From JAAXHB01 sp965221635 (GTDB lineage: Bacteria > Actinomycetota > Acidimicrobiia > Acidimicrobiales > Aldehydirespiratoraceae): a stretch of 64,000 nucleotides of DNA. A program made the position numbers and the translations under genes. Below, in pieces: positions 52,301-59,909 of the stretch (positions within the stretch are counted from its first letter, which is position 1; every line of letters starts with the position of its first letter). The notes under the pieces were generated by a model, which did no database searches, was not told the DNA's origin, and was given only the letters and a program-made list of their open reading frames with translations. Where the stretch lies: contig OZ244902.1 in assembly GCA_965221635.1 (NCBI GenBank), positions 3,410,001 through 3,474,000 on the forward strand, read 5' to 3'.

Positions 52301-53280
52301 CCCAGCCCCAGCCCCAGCCACAGCCCCGCACCCCCCAAGGCAGCCAAGCCAAACCAAGCCGCGACCTCACACCAGGAGGCAGCCTCACACCACACACACC
52401 CGCCGTCATGGCCCAGCACGCGTCAGCACGCCAAGACCGGATCCAAAACCGCACCCACGAGACTGAACCGTCACCTAGCCAAGCCCGGACGCAAGGGGCT
52501 GCCGATTCGAGTGCAGGGCCTCATTCTGGATTCTCTGAATCTGAGACTGAATCCCGAGCTGGGTACACAGCTGCATCCAAAACTTCATCCAGGGCTGATG
52601 CATCCAAGGCTGCTGCATCCAAGCCGGCGCACAGCACTGAGTACAGGGCGACGTACAAGGCGGCGTCCAAGGCGAAGGCTCGGCGGGGGCGGCGCAAGTC
52701 GCCAACGGTGGATCTCGCCGTGTTGGAGGCCTTGGCTGCAGCCGGGGCATTCGACTCGCTGGGTTTGGAGCGACGCGAGGCTTTGTGGATGGCCGGTGCG
52801 GTGGCCCAGGCCCGCCATGACCGTCTGCCTGGTTTGATCCCCGGAACCGATGCGCCTGCGCTTCGACCGATGTCGGCCCCGGAGCGTTCAGCGGCCGATT
52901 TGTGGTCCACCGGCGTTGCTCCCGACGGCCATCCCACGGTGTTCGTGCGAGACGCCCTGAACGCTGCGGGAGTTGTGACTGCCGCCTGCCTGCCAACCTT
53001 GAGGCCCGGCCCGGTGAAGGTGGCGGGAATGGTGACGCACCGTCAACGCCCTCACACCGCCGGGGGGATCATGTTCATCAGCCTCGAGGACGAATCGGGC
53101 CTGATAAACGTGATCGTGTCCGCAGGCTGCCAGGCACGCTTCCACAGGGTGGCCTTCACCGCCCGAGCCCTGCTCGTGAGCGGGCGCCTAGAAAGCCACG
53201 ACGGCGCATCCAACGTGATCGCCCAACACCTGAAGCCTCTGTCCCTGCCCGCCAACCTCCCCAGCCGAGACTTCCGCTAA
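49303..53280 (+). CDS. dnaE2: Error-prone DNA polymerase III alpha subunit DnaE2
   Basis: 1325 residues. PHP domain from YAELHARSRFSFLDGASNPEELV; polymerase core with catalytic acids in PDIDVDIESGRREEVIQYVY (about 487-505), HSGGMVICDRPIAEVCPVEWA, LKFDLLGLGMLEALHHAV-type fingers (KFDLLGLGMLEAL), QVESRAQMSTLPRLRPRCFYDLVVEVALIRPGPIQGG; tail OB fold VKVAGMVTHRQRPHTAGGIMFISLEDESG. Lacks the replicative clamp motif expected of DnaE1. Three low-complexity insertions (about 105-148, 560-615, 1000-1120) make it about 200 residues longer than typical DnaE2. Performs SOS translesion synthesis with ImuA'/ImuB. Confidence 0.93.
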   Translation: MRDHMRLLSGLGGGLAEGSAAVRRVPTSPAHVPYAELHARSRFSFLDGASNPEELVAEAARLELDAMALTDRNGFYGVVRFAQAANEAGLSTVFGTELCLDRNTPTSSSSSKQQPRLDDPRNLNDPQDHNDPQDHNGLRNPHGLRRPHDLGHMSSLGAAQRLFGTAQRRASSVVVLARDPAGYAALGKLISEAHMAGSKGAPRLSTEDFLHAAARRRDSWAILTGTHQGALAQALEHHGPSAAAAELNMLIDAAGAQNVFVELWDHGDPLDSHRNDALAELGLRRGVQPLCANAVRFAAPGGRRLGDTLAAVGAREALEHHDGRLPAWGGAHLRSGAEQARRFGRYPGAVAAAARLGAECAFSLALVAPRLPPFLCPDGLDESAYLRLLVSEGAQQRYGPPDNEKVPGAWRQISHELDLITRLGFCGYFLVVWDITSFCRSRDIYCQGRGSAANSAVCYALGITNVDAVALGLLFERFMSPERDGPPDIDVDIESGRREEVIQYVYSRYGRERAAMVANVITYRARASVRDAAKALGYSPNQANGWSKSMDPWQSLSTAEATSNSNSRSSTSNSNPRNSDPATNNPATNPATQRGSSTPRTTTPRNSNPRTANDPDRAVRRGSPGDVPGDVPALAASIEGGPRHLGIHSGGMVICDRPIAEVCPVEWATMANRSVLQWDKDDCAAVGLVKFDLLGLGMLEALHHAVDLVELAHDTRIDLADLPQDPAVYDMLCAADSVGVFQVESRAQMSTLPRLRPRCFYDLVVEVALIRPGPIQGGSVHPYIRRRNGVEPVDYPHPLLERALAKTLGVPLFQEQLMQIAIDAAGFTPAESDRLRQAMGAKRSRQQMEKLRDRFFAGMATNGIGEQTREEIWHKMTAFASYGFPESHSVSFAYLVYASAWIKHHYPAAFCAALLNAQPMGFYSPHSLCRDARRHGVVVHGPDINASADVAVLEPCEGSTGGVAVRLGLTSVRGVGPELAAAMAAAAPYNSMEHLVRTMSQPQPQPQPRTPQGSQAKPSRDLTPGGSLTPHTPAVMAQHASARQDRIQNRTHETEPSPSQARTQGAADSSAGPHSGFSESETESRAGYTAASKTSSRADASKAAASKPAHSTEYRATYKAASKAKARRGRRKSPTVDLAVLEALAAAGAFDSLGLERREALWMAGAVAQARHDRLPGLIPGTDAPALRPMSAPERSAADLWSTGVAPDGHPTVFVRDALNAAGVVTAACLPTLRPGPVKVAGMVTHRQRPHTAGGIMFISLEDESGLINVIVSAGCQARFHRVAFTARALLVSGRLESHDGASNVIAQHLKPLSLPANLPSRDFR

Positions 53281-53493
53281 CCGCCACCAACCCGCAGCCC
53301 GTCGCCCACCACACCACGACGCCCCGCCAAGCCCGCACCAGCCGCATCACCGCACCAGCCGCATATTCCGCCCGCAGCGCGCGAACCTTCGCGCCCTACC
53401 GAACCGGATGGCGTCTCGCATCACCGCACCAGCCGCGTCACGGCCGGCATCCGAGGGGCGGCCCGCGGCCGGCACGGATGGCTGTGTGGCTGG
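53281..53493. repeat. Convergent gap with 17-bp repeats
   Basis: Between the stops of dnaE2 and the HNH gene. GCATCACCGCACCAGCC occurs three times with small changes (53343, 53358 region and 53418). No gene or U-tract terminator was seen. Confidence 0.5.
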
Positions 53494-55539
53494 TCATCGG
53501 CTTGCCATTTCTGGGTAGTGGGACGTTGTCCAGGAGCCGTCGGGGTGGCGGTGCAGGCGGAGCTTCTGGTCATGGAGCTTGCTGTGATGGCGCCGACACA
53601 CCAGCGCAAGGTTGTCAATGTCTGTGTTGCCGCCGTTTTGCCATGGAACGATGTGATGGGCCTCACAAAACGACGGCTGCGTACCGCAGATCACACAGCC
53701 CTCATCACGAGCAACCAAAGCCTTGCGCTGAGCGGAACTAACGGTTCGCCTTCGTCTCCCCAGGTGCAACGGTTCGCCGCGGTCGTTGAACAACAATCCC
53801 CAGAGTTCCGCGTCACAAGCAAGGCGTTCAAGCTGGCTGCGAGGAAGCGGCCCAACCCCCGGAATATGACCACCCACACCACCAGCCGCATCCACCAAGT
53901 CTTCAAGCTGCGCAACAACCACAATCTGGTTCCGCTCACTAACCCCGCGCACCCCACCACCGGCCACCGCACCACCAGCCACAGCGTCATCGCCACGCAC
54001 ACCGCCATCTGATGGCTCACTGCCGGCACCGAGGGCGACATTCGCCGCACCACCGGCGGCCTCGACGCCGCGGCCTGCCGGCGCACCACCGCAATCGGGT
54101 GGACTGTTCACCGTCTCGTCACTGACACCGCTATCTGGTGGTCTTCCGTCAGGGTCAAGGGCGTAGTTCGCCATCCCGCCATCGGTACACACGCCGCGAT
54201 CTGCCGGCACGCCGCCGGTGATGGGTGGACCGTTCGCCACCTCGCCACTGGATCTGATGCTCGGATCCGGGGATCTTCCACAGTCACCCGGTGGACTGTT
54301 TGCCACCTCGCAGTCGGTCAAGCCGTTCCGATCCGGTGGTCTGTTACCCGTGCCGGGTGGACTGTTGGCTGTCTCACTGCTGGCCTCGGCGTTTCGATCC
54401 GGTGGCTGGCCGGCGGTGCCGGGTGGGTCTTTGGATGATCCTTGAACGGGATGGCAGCCGTGGCCGCCAGCACGAAGATCAGAATCACCCCCACCTGCGC
54501 CGTCACTGCTTGGACCTGCACCGCTGGGCTCAGGATCAAACAGGGTGTGTTCACCCTGGCGAGCGTCACCGGTGCCCTCGGCGCAATCGGCAATCGGAGG
54601 CAGCGGGGCCGGGTTGTGCTCTTTGACCGGAGCAGGACTCGCCTGGACGGGCCCAGGGGCGGAGTCTTGGCCGTTGGCATCGTCGGGGTTCGGTTTGGCT
54701 GGGCGTGGCATTGGGCCGCGGCCGGTTCGTCCGTTGCCCGGTGCGGATCCCGATCCAGGATGGTGATCGTTGCCGGGGGTCGTGTCGGGGTTCGGTTCGC
54801 CCTGGACTGTCGCGTCTGACGTCGGCTCGGGCGCGGGTGGGGGTGGGGGTTCTATTCCGAGCAGGGTCATCAACGCGTCGAAGCGGTACTGAGCCCAGGT
54901 TCGTTCGTGGTTGGGGTTGTCGCGTCCGCCGTCGCTGTCATAGAGCCGCTGTGCCATGTCCTGGACCAACGCCTCGTACTGAGCGCCGGTCAAATTGTCC
55001 CCACACAGCACTGAGCGAAACATGCTGTCCTCAACACTGAAGATCTCCAGGCTGCGCTTGGCGCGAGCCCGGCGGAACGCCTCCTCCAAATCAGCAGGAT
55101 CACGACGCTGGCGCGCCCAGCGGCCAACACGCCCACGAGCCAAATCAGCAGGAGTGTCACTGATCTGCTCCAACAGCTCCGCATCACCATCCACAGCTTC
55201 GGCACTCACATCAGCAGCGGCGCGCACCAACGCGTCTGCGTGTTCGCCGGTGATACGCCCATCAGCAAGCGCCCCGGCCACGTTGGGCATGTCCTCCAAC
55301 GCTTCGCCGCGGCGTGTGCGCCGATCCGCCTCACCCCGAGAACACCCAGTGGCCTCCCGCAACACCTCAGCGGCTTTGCCACCCCCGAGCGCTGAGGCCA
55401 TGGCTGCGCTGATGCGCGCGTCACGGGCGTCCAAAGCGCCGCGCATGCGGGCGACCGCTTTGGCTTCGTCTCGCAACTCGCCGATGGTGGATCCCGCCAT
55501 CAGCGGCTTGCGAAGCCATGAAAGCACCTTTTCGAGCAT
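53494..55539 (-). CDS. DUF222 (13E12 repeat family) HNH endonuclease
   Basis: 681 residues from ATG 55539, chosen because a good promoter ends 7 nt upstream. N-terminal DUF222: KAVARMRGALDARDARISAAMASALGGG, REATGCSRGEADRRTRRGEAL, MPNVAGALADGRITGEHADALVRAA. Middle (about 250-560) is Pro/Gly/Asp-rich with six degenerate copies of a roughly 24-residue unit (NSPPGTGNRPPDRN-type). C-terminal HNH: CVICGTQPSFCEAHHIVPWQNGGNTDIDNLALVCRRHHSKLH, complete with Cys ligands and catalytic His. Such proteins are multi-copy in actinobacteria, of unknown function, and spread with homing-like or IS-like behaviour. Confidence 0.9.
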   Translation of the reverse strand: MLEKVLSWLRKPLMAGSTIGELRDEAKAVARMRGALDARDARISAAMASALGGGKAAEVLREATGCSRGEADRRTRRGEALEDMPNVAGALADGRITGEHADALVRAAADVSAEAVDGDAELLEQISDTPADLARGRVGRWARQRRDPADLEEAFRRARAKRSLEIFSVEDSMFRSVLCGDNLTGAQYEALVQDMAQRLYDSDGGRDNPNHERTWAQYRFDALMTLLGIEPPPPPAPEPTSDATVQGEPNPDTTPGNDHHPGSGSAPGNGRTGRGPMPRPAKPNPDDANGQDSAPGPVQASPAPVKEHNPAPLPPIADCAEGTGDARQGEHTLFDPEPSGAGPSSDGAGGGDSDLRAGGHGCHPVQGSSKDPPGTAGQPPDRNAEASSETANSPPGTGNRPPDRNGLTDCEVANSPPGDCGRSPDPSIRSSGEVANGPPITGGVPADRGVCTDGGMANYALDPDGRPPDSGVSDETVNSPPDCGGAPAGRGVEAAGGAANVALGAGSEPSDGGVRGDDAVAGGAVAGGGVRGVSERNQIVVVAQLEDLVDAAGGVGGHIPGVGPLPRSQLERLACDAELWGLLFNDRGEPLHLGRRRRTVSSAQRKALVARDEGCVICGTQPSFCEAHHIVPWQNGGNTDIDNLALVCRRHHSKLHDQKLRLHRHPDGSWTTSHYPEMASR

Positions 55540-55546
55540 GAGACAC

Positions 55547-55575
55547 ACTGTAGCAGACACCTGTGACACTACCAA
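55547..55575 (-). promoter_or_regulatory. Promoter of the DUF222-HNH gene
   Basis: Minus strand: TTGGTA (55575-55570), 17-nt spacer, TACAGT (55552-55547), then 7 nt to ATG 55539. Leaderless layout. Confidence 0.6.
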
Positions 55576-56045
55576 CACGCGTGCGCAGCATCCATATGTT
55601 CACAAGTGATTCCAAGTGGGTCTAGAGGCTCTCTTGCCATGCCCCACCTCGTAGCTGCGCTCGAACTACGTGCCAATCTCCGGCCCGAGGCGTTCCTGCA
55701 CCCACGGCCCGAACACAACCCCTGCCCGCAAAGCTGCACCCTCAGCGCCACCACGGCACCCATCACGCCAAGACGAGTAACCAATGCGGGTGAGCAGACC
55801 CACCAGTTGCACCCTCACCGCCACCACGGCACCGATCACGCCGCTGGGCGAATTACGACGAGCCTCCGGCCCTGAGCGGTGCCGGTGCTTGGCACGGGCA
55901 TGCATTCGCTTCAGCCGCACATGGTGGAGGCCCACGAAGACCTTGGATGGCGGCCTGCGGTGGCGGGTGTGCCCACTGCCTAGGTCATGCCTGGGAGATG
56001 CGCCCCATGGTTGTGGGTCGTGATCTTGAACAGCGGGATTGCTGG

Positions 56046-56240
56046 CGCGACCTACTCGACTGGGGATCTTTGCTTACGACTACTTGCGATCCGAACCGTG
56101 ATGCACACGGTGGCGAGACGACGCGACCTACTCGACTGCGGATCTTTGCTTGCGACTACTTGCGGTCCGAACTGTGATGCACACGGTGGCGAGACGGCGC
56201 GACCTACTCGACTGCGGATCTTTGCTTGCGACGCCTTGTC
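56046..56240 (+). repeat. 76-bp tandem direct repeat, 2.5 copies
   Basis: CGCGACCTACTCGACTG recurs at 56046, 56122 and 56198, exactly 76 bp apart. Full unit runs through GGATCTTTGCTTGCGACTAC, a TTGCG[GA]TCCGAAC[TC]GTGATGC stretch and ACACGGTGGCGAGACG; copies differ at few positions. Recent local duplication; non-coding. Confidence 0.9.
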
Positions 56241-56408
56241 TGGGGGTGGTGGCCGGTGATTGCGACAGCGCAGGCTGTGGCTGACGGGCTTGTTCTTGCG
56301 ATCCTGGCGGTGTTGCCCCGGGTTGGCGGGCTGGGGTTGTTGTGCTACTGATATTGAAGTTGGGGGTTGGGTTTGCTTTGGAATTGGAAGCTCCAGGCGC
56401 TGTTTCGA

Positions 56409-56437
56409 TTGCGGGACGCTCGATCTTGGCGTAACTT
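56409..56437 (+). promoter_or_regulatory. Leaderless promoter of the 56444 gene
   Basis: TTGCGG (56409-56414), 17-nt spacer, TAACTT (56432-56437), 6 nt, ATG 56444. No Shine-Dalgarno. Confidence 0.6.
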
Positions 56438-56443
56438 GGTGGT

Positions 56444-57835
56444 ATGTCTGCTGTGGAAGGCGCCGTCACTCGGGCGTTGTGGCTTGACCGGTTCGATCCG
56501 CCGATCACGCCCAGGCCGCCACTGGGCGCCGACCGTCAATACGACGTGGCCATCGTGGGCGGAGGGTTCAGCGGACTGTGGACGGCGTACTACCTGATCC
56601 GCACAGACCCGACGCTGCGAATCGCGGTGCTGGAGCGTGACTTCTGCGGATTCGGCGCCTCGGGCCGCAACGGAGGCTGGGCCGTGGGCGAACTGGCAGG
56701 CGGGTTCAACAAGTACGCCCGGCTGTCGTCACCGGCGGAATCGCTGCGGCTCGCTCGGGCCGTGTTCGACGCCGTGGACGAGATCGGCACGGTCACAACC
56801 GCCGAAGGCATCGAATGCGACTACGCCAAGGGCGGAACGGTGCGCGTGGCCCGCAACACCCCCCAGGCCCGTCGTCAGCGTGACGAAGTGGACGAAGCCC
56901 ACGAACAGGGCTTCACCGAGGACGAGCTGCGACTTCTCACGGCCGCCGAGGCCCAGCAGATGCTGAACGCCTCCAAGGTGAAGTCCGGCGTGTTCTTCGC
57001 CGCCACCGCCGCGGTGGATCCGGCGAAACTGGTGAGGGGACTCGCTCAGGTGGTGGAAGACGCCGGGGTGCGAATCTTCGAGCAAACCCCGGTAACCGAG
57101 ATACGCAAAGGCGAGGTGGTCACCACCTTCGGCGCTGTGCATGCCGACGCAGTGGTGCGAGCCACCGAGGCCTACAGCCGCGACCTGCCCGGCGCCAAAC
57201 GAGACCTTTTGCCGGTGTACTCGTTCATGATCGCCACCGAACCGCTGGCCCCAGACGTGATCGCCGAGATCGGCCTGGAGCAGCGACCCACCTTCGCAGA
57301 CGACCGCTACATGGTGATCTACGGGCAGCGCACCGCCGATGACCGGATCGCCTTCGGGGGTCGTGGCATTCCCTACCTGTACGGGTCACGCATAAGCGCC
57401 GCCAACGAAACCCGCCTGGCCACCCACACCGAAATCCACCGCATCCTCACCGACCTGATCCCCGCCTTGTCGGGAGCGGCCATAACCCACCGTTGGGGTG
57501 GCGTGCTGGCGGCGCCCCGCAACTGGACGCCCGGGCTCACCTACGACCAGTCCTCGGGGCTGGGGGTGCTTGGCGGTTACGTGGGTGAGGGCGTGGCGCC
57601 GTCGAATCTGGCGGGTCGCACCATGGCCGACCTGATCCTCGGCCACGAAACGGACCGCACCAGCCTGGCCTGGGTGGGCGCCAAGAACCGTCGCTGGGAA
57701 CCCGAGCCGCTGCGCTTCGTGGGAGTGCGCTCCAGTCGATGGCTGCTTCACCTCGCGGATCGCCGAGAGGACAAAACCGACCGCGAATCCCGCTGGGCCT
57801 ACCACTTCGCCCGCCTGCTGCGAGGCGACCGCTAA
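56444..57835 (+). CDS. FAD-dependent amine/amino-acid oxidoreductase (DAO family, PuuB-like)
   Basis: 463 residues. Dinucleotide-binding GGGFSGLWTAYYLIRTDPTLRIAVLERDFCGFGASGRNGGW (residues 33-73) is the DAO-type FAD site. Further features: ATAAVDPAKLVRGLAQVVEDAGVRIFEQTPVTEIRKGEVVTTFGAVHADAVVRATEAYS, FGGRGIPYLYGSRI, and the C-terminal LTYDQSSGLGVLGGYVGEGVAPSNLAGRTMADLILG. Similar to gamma-glutamylputrescine oxidases and glycine/sarcosine-type oxidases. Single gene with its own leaderless promoter. Confidence 0.9.
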   Translation: MSAVEGAVTRALWLDRFDPPITPRPPLGADRQYDVAIVGGGFSGLWTAYYLIRTDPTLRIAVLERDFCGFGASGRNGGWAVGELAGGFNKYARLSSPAESLRLARAVFDAVDEIGTVTTAEGIECDYAKGGTVRVARNTPQARRQRDEVDEAHEQGFTEDELRLLTAAEAQQMLNASKVKSGVFFAATAAVDPAKLVRGLAQVVEDAGVRIFEQTPVTEIRKGEVVTTFGAVHADAVVRATEAYSRDLPGAKRDLLPVYSFMIATEPLAPDVIAEIGLEQRPTFADDRYMVIYGQRTADDRIAFGGRGIPYLYGSRISAANETRLATHTEIHRILTDLIPALSGAAITHRWGGVLAAPRNWTPGLTYDQSSGLGVLGGYVGEGVAPSNLAGRTMADLILGHETDRTSLAWVGAKNRRWEPEPLRFVGVRSSRWLLHLADRREDKTDRESRWAYHFARLLRGDR

Positions 57836-57890
57836 CCCACCGCCACCGGCCGGCCCGCTCCGGGTCGAAGCGGCGCTCCGGGACGCGCCC

Positions 57891-58469
57891 TTACTGGTCG
57901 GGCGGGGGCTGGGTTAGGAGTTGTGCGCATTCCTTTGCGGCTTGGCGGGCGCTGGCGGCCAGATCTTCCGGTGTGGCGCTGCTTATGGGATGGGGAACCA
58001 CCACGAAGTCGTAGCCGTGGGCGTTGAGCGCCCGTGCCATCAGTCGAGCCGCGGTCACAAACTTCTCGGTGATGATCCCCGCTGAGGGAACACCCAGCCG
58101 CTCACCGATCACGGCGTCGTGCAAACTGCACGACGAGCAGCTGCCTCAATCACCAATGCCTGCCACCAGCGCATCCCAGCGGCGGGCCTCGTCCATCATC
58201 TCCGCCGGCGCCGGGGAGTTGTAGCTGGGCTTTGTGACCCGAACCGTGCGCGCCACACCATGACGCTCACGCAACTCAGCTTCGAGCGCATCAAAGAATG
58301 GTGCCGTGCGGAACTTTCCGTTCGACACGATCCCCACCGTCAACCCGGCCAAACTCCTAGGGCGCTCGGCGCACGCAGTGGTTGCGGTGTTCCCGATCAC
58401 GCCAGTTTCCTGCCGGTCACCCAGGCCACGATCTTCACCGAAGGACGGATCCAGCACCTCAATCACCAC
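57891..58469 (-). CDS. UGSC-family selenoprotein (Sec at UGA, minus 58148-58146)
   Basis: Two same-frame minus-strand ORFs are interrupted only by TGA at 58148-58146. With Sec there, the 192-residue protein has the UGSC-family core: LAGLTVGIVSNGKFRTAPFFDALEAEL, RVTKPSYNSPAPAEMMDEARRWDALVAGIGD-U-GSCSSCSLHDAVIGERLGVPSAGIITEKF, and VVVPHPISSATPEDLAASARQA. Cys homologues carry CGSC at this position. Sec is residue 108 from GTG 58469 (AAGGAG 5 nt upstream; GTG 58466 is also possible). A 9-bp perfect hairpin follows the UGA. The UGSC/CGSC family is known from genome surveys as a (seleno)protein of unknown reaction. Upstream is a Cys-rich partner gene. Confidence 0.9.
58115..58135 (-). promoter_or_regulatory. 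Bacterial SECIS hairpin for the UGSC selenoprotein
   Basis: Minus strand: CGTCGTGCA (58135-58127), loop GTT (58126-58124), TGCACGACG (58123-58115), a perfect 9-bp stem with triloop. The loop starts 20 nt after the UGA and its first base is G, meeting bacterial SECIS rules. Same geometry as the hairpin at 4391-4407. Confidence 0.88.
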
Positions 58470-58728
58470 TTCGACTCCTTCCAATCTCTAGCCGCCGTCT
58501 TCGCACTCCCAGCTTGCCAACATTGACACGACCAACCGCTCCCGCCAACCGGGGACGCTGCACGATGCAACCTAAGAGTCGGCTTGCAGACGTCGGTTCG
58601 GCGGTGGCGGCCATCGACAAACCACACCAACACCTACCGGCCTGCGACTGCCAGGACACTCGGAGCAGTCACCCCCAGGCTCAAGACTTCAGGGGACAGT
58701 GCTCAAGCCTTGTGAGCAGAAGCCGCCG

Positions 58729-59820
58729 TCAGCAGTCCACGCATGCGCCCACTGGCATGGTTACCGCTCTGGAACGGGTTCCCAGCCATGGTGGTATCAC
58801 CGCACCGAAACCTCCGGCGGGGCCACCCGCGGCGATCACCAGCAGATCGTCCGCCTCGGGCAGCGCCCGGTGGGCCACATCGGCTTTGTGGCTCACGATG
58901 TTGGCCTTGCCGCAATCCGCCCACGCTCCCCGCACGATGCGGGCGTGCTCGTACACGTAGGCCCGCACATCGGCCTTCGACCAGCCGGCCTCGTCAAAAT
59001 GGCGGCGCAACTGGGGTGGCACCACGATTGCGTAATCCCCCGCCCAGATCGAATAGTGCGCCATGTTCGCCTTGATCTCGGCCACGTAGGTGTCAAGGAT
59101 CTCCTCGGGACGGGTTGTCCACTCGTTCATCAACTGCCGGGGCGCCATGGCGGCCAGGGCGGTCACGGCCGAAACGTCGTCCACGCCCAGGCGTTCCTGG
59201 GCCAGCGGCAGCCAGGGCGTGTTCTCCTCGTCCTCGGCCACACAGAAGCTGATCTTGCCGGGATGTCCCAGCGTGCCACGGTCGATCCCACCGGGCCGCA
59301 CGTCCAACACGTTGATCAACACCAGACGAACCGCCCGGCCGATGCACACCCCCGCCCTGCCACCACCGCCAAGAGCGCTGAACGTTGCGTTCATTCCCAA
59401 CTCCGAACGGATCGGCCCGTTCACCACCAGCAAGATCCCGCACCCTCCGGTGCTGGCCGTGGCCCCGTGTACGCCGAACGACTCGTGCAGCAAGGCCGTG
59501 ACAGCGGTGAGCACCACCGGAAAGTGCGACGGCAGGCATCCGGCCATCACCGCGTTCACCGCCACCTTCTCGGCGGTCACCAGCCGCTCCCTCACAGGCT
59601 CCACCCCAACCACGTGATCGGGCCCCACCAGCGCCCAATCCAGGCAAGCCTGTACAGCGTCGGCCGTTGGCGGAACCACCGGCAGGCCGTCCGTCCAACC
59701 GCAGTCGTGGAAATGCTCCTGCAAGGCGACCCCGTCCTCGAAAGAAAGTCGTCGTGATCGAAGCGCCGCCGTGGGCAACGCCGGGGCCGCGGGCGATGCT
59801 GGTGCGGTGATTTCTGTCAC
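58729..59820 (-). CDS. Uncharacterised Cys-containing protein, partner of the UGSC selenoprotein
   Basis: 363 residues from GTG 59820 (GGAGG 4 nt upstream); GTG 59847 is an alternative. I recognise no enzyme family, but the sequence is clearly real: LSFEDGVALQEHFHDCGWTDGLPVVPPTADAVQACLDW near the N-terminus, GVHGATASTGGCGILLVVNGPIRSELGMNATFSALGGGGRAGVCIGRAVRLVLINV, LGHPGKISFCVAEDEENTPWLPL, and the end RSRAVTMPVGACVDC. Seven or more conserved-looking Cys. The D-x-W-T-D-G-L-P-V-V-P-P-T motif is diagnostic. Next gene downstream is the UGSC selenoprotein, so they probably act together. The terminal TGA follows Cys; Sec read-through was considered and rejected. Confidence 0.75.
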   Translation of the reverse strand: MTEITAPASPAAPALPTAALRSRRLSFEDGVALQEHFHDCGWTDGLPVVPPTADAVQACLDWALVGPDHVVGVEPVRERLVTAEKVAVNAVMAGCLPSHFPVVLTAVTALLHESFGVHGATASTGGCGILLVVNGPIRSELGMNATFSALGGGGRAGVCIGRAVRLVLINVLDVRPGGIDRGTLGHPGKISFCVAEDEENTPWLPLAQERLGVDDVSAVTALAAMAPRQLMNEWTTRPEEILDTYVAEIKANMAHYSIWAGDYAIVVPPQLRRHFDEAGWSKADVRAYVYEHARIVRGAWADCGKANIVSHKADVAHRALPEADDLLVIAAGGPAGGFGAVIPPWLGTRSRAVTMPVGACVDC

Positions 59821-59909
59821 AGGGCCTCCAACGGGTGTGGATCCCACCGGCCTCCGATCGAAGGTCCGTAGAGTAATGACCGGCGCTACCCAACCACCGA
59901 CTCTTTGTT

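Larger units (their letters stand above)
55580..56443. other. 864-bp gene-poor region with direct repeats
   Basis: No supported gene. 55733-55771 and 55805-55850 share a 35-bp near-identical segment (CTCACCGCCACCACGGCACC). The middle part is unremarkable. 56046-56240 is a 76-bp tandem repeat, listed separately. Short open frames here have no start signals or family features. The right end carries the promoter of the 56444 gene. Confidence 0.5.

Noticed and set aside
53494..55539. HNH gene as part of a mobile element
   Set aside because: No inverted repeats, transposase or integrase nearby; DUF222-HNH genes are ordinary in actinobacterial chromosomes.
58680..58731. TGA ending the UGSC partner (..VDC-TGA) as a further selenocysteine (C-U ending)
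   Set aside because: Read-through adds only 16 residues without family features. The best local hairpin is a 6-bp stem whose 7-nt loop starts with C-A, lacking G in the first two positions.
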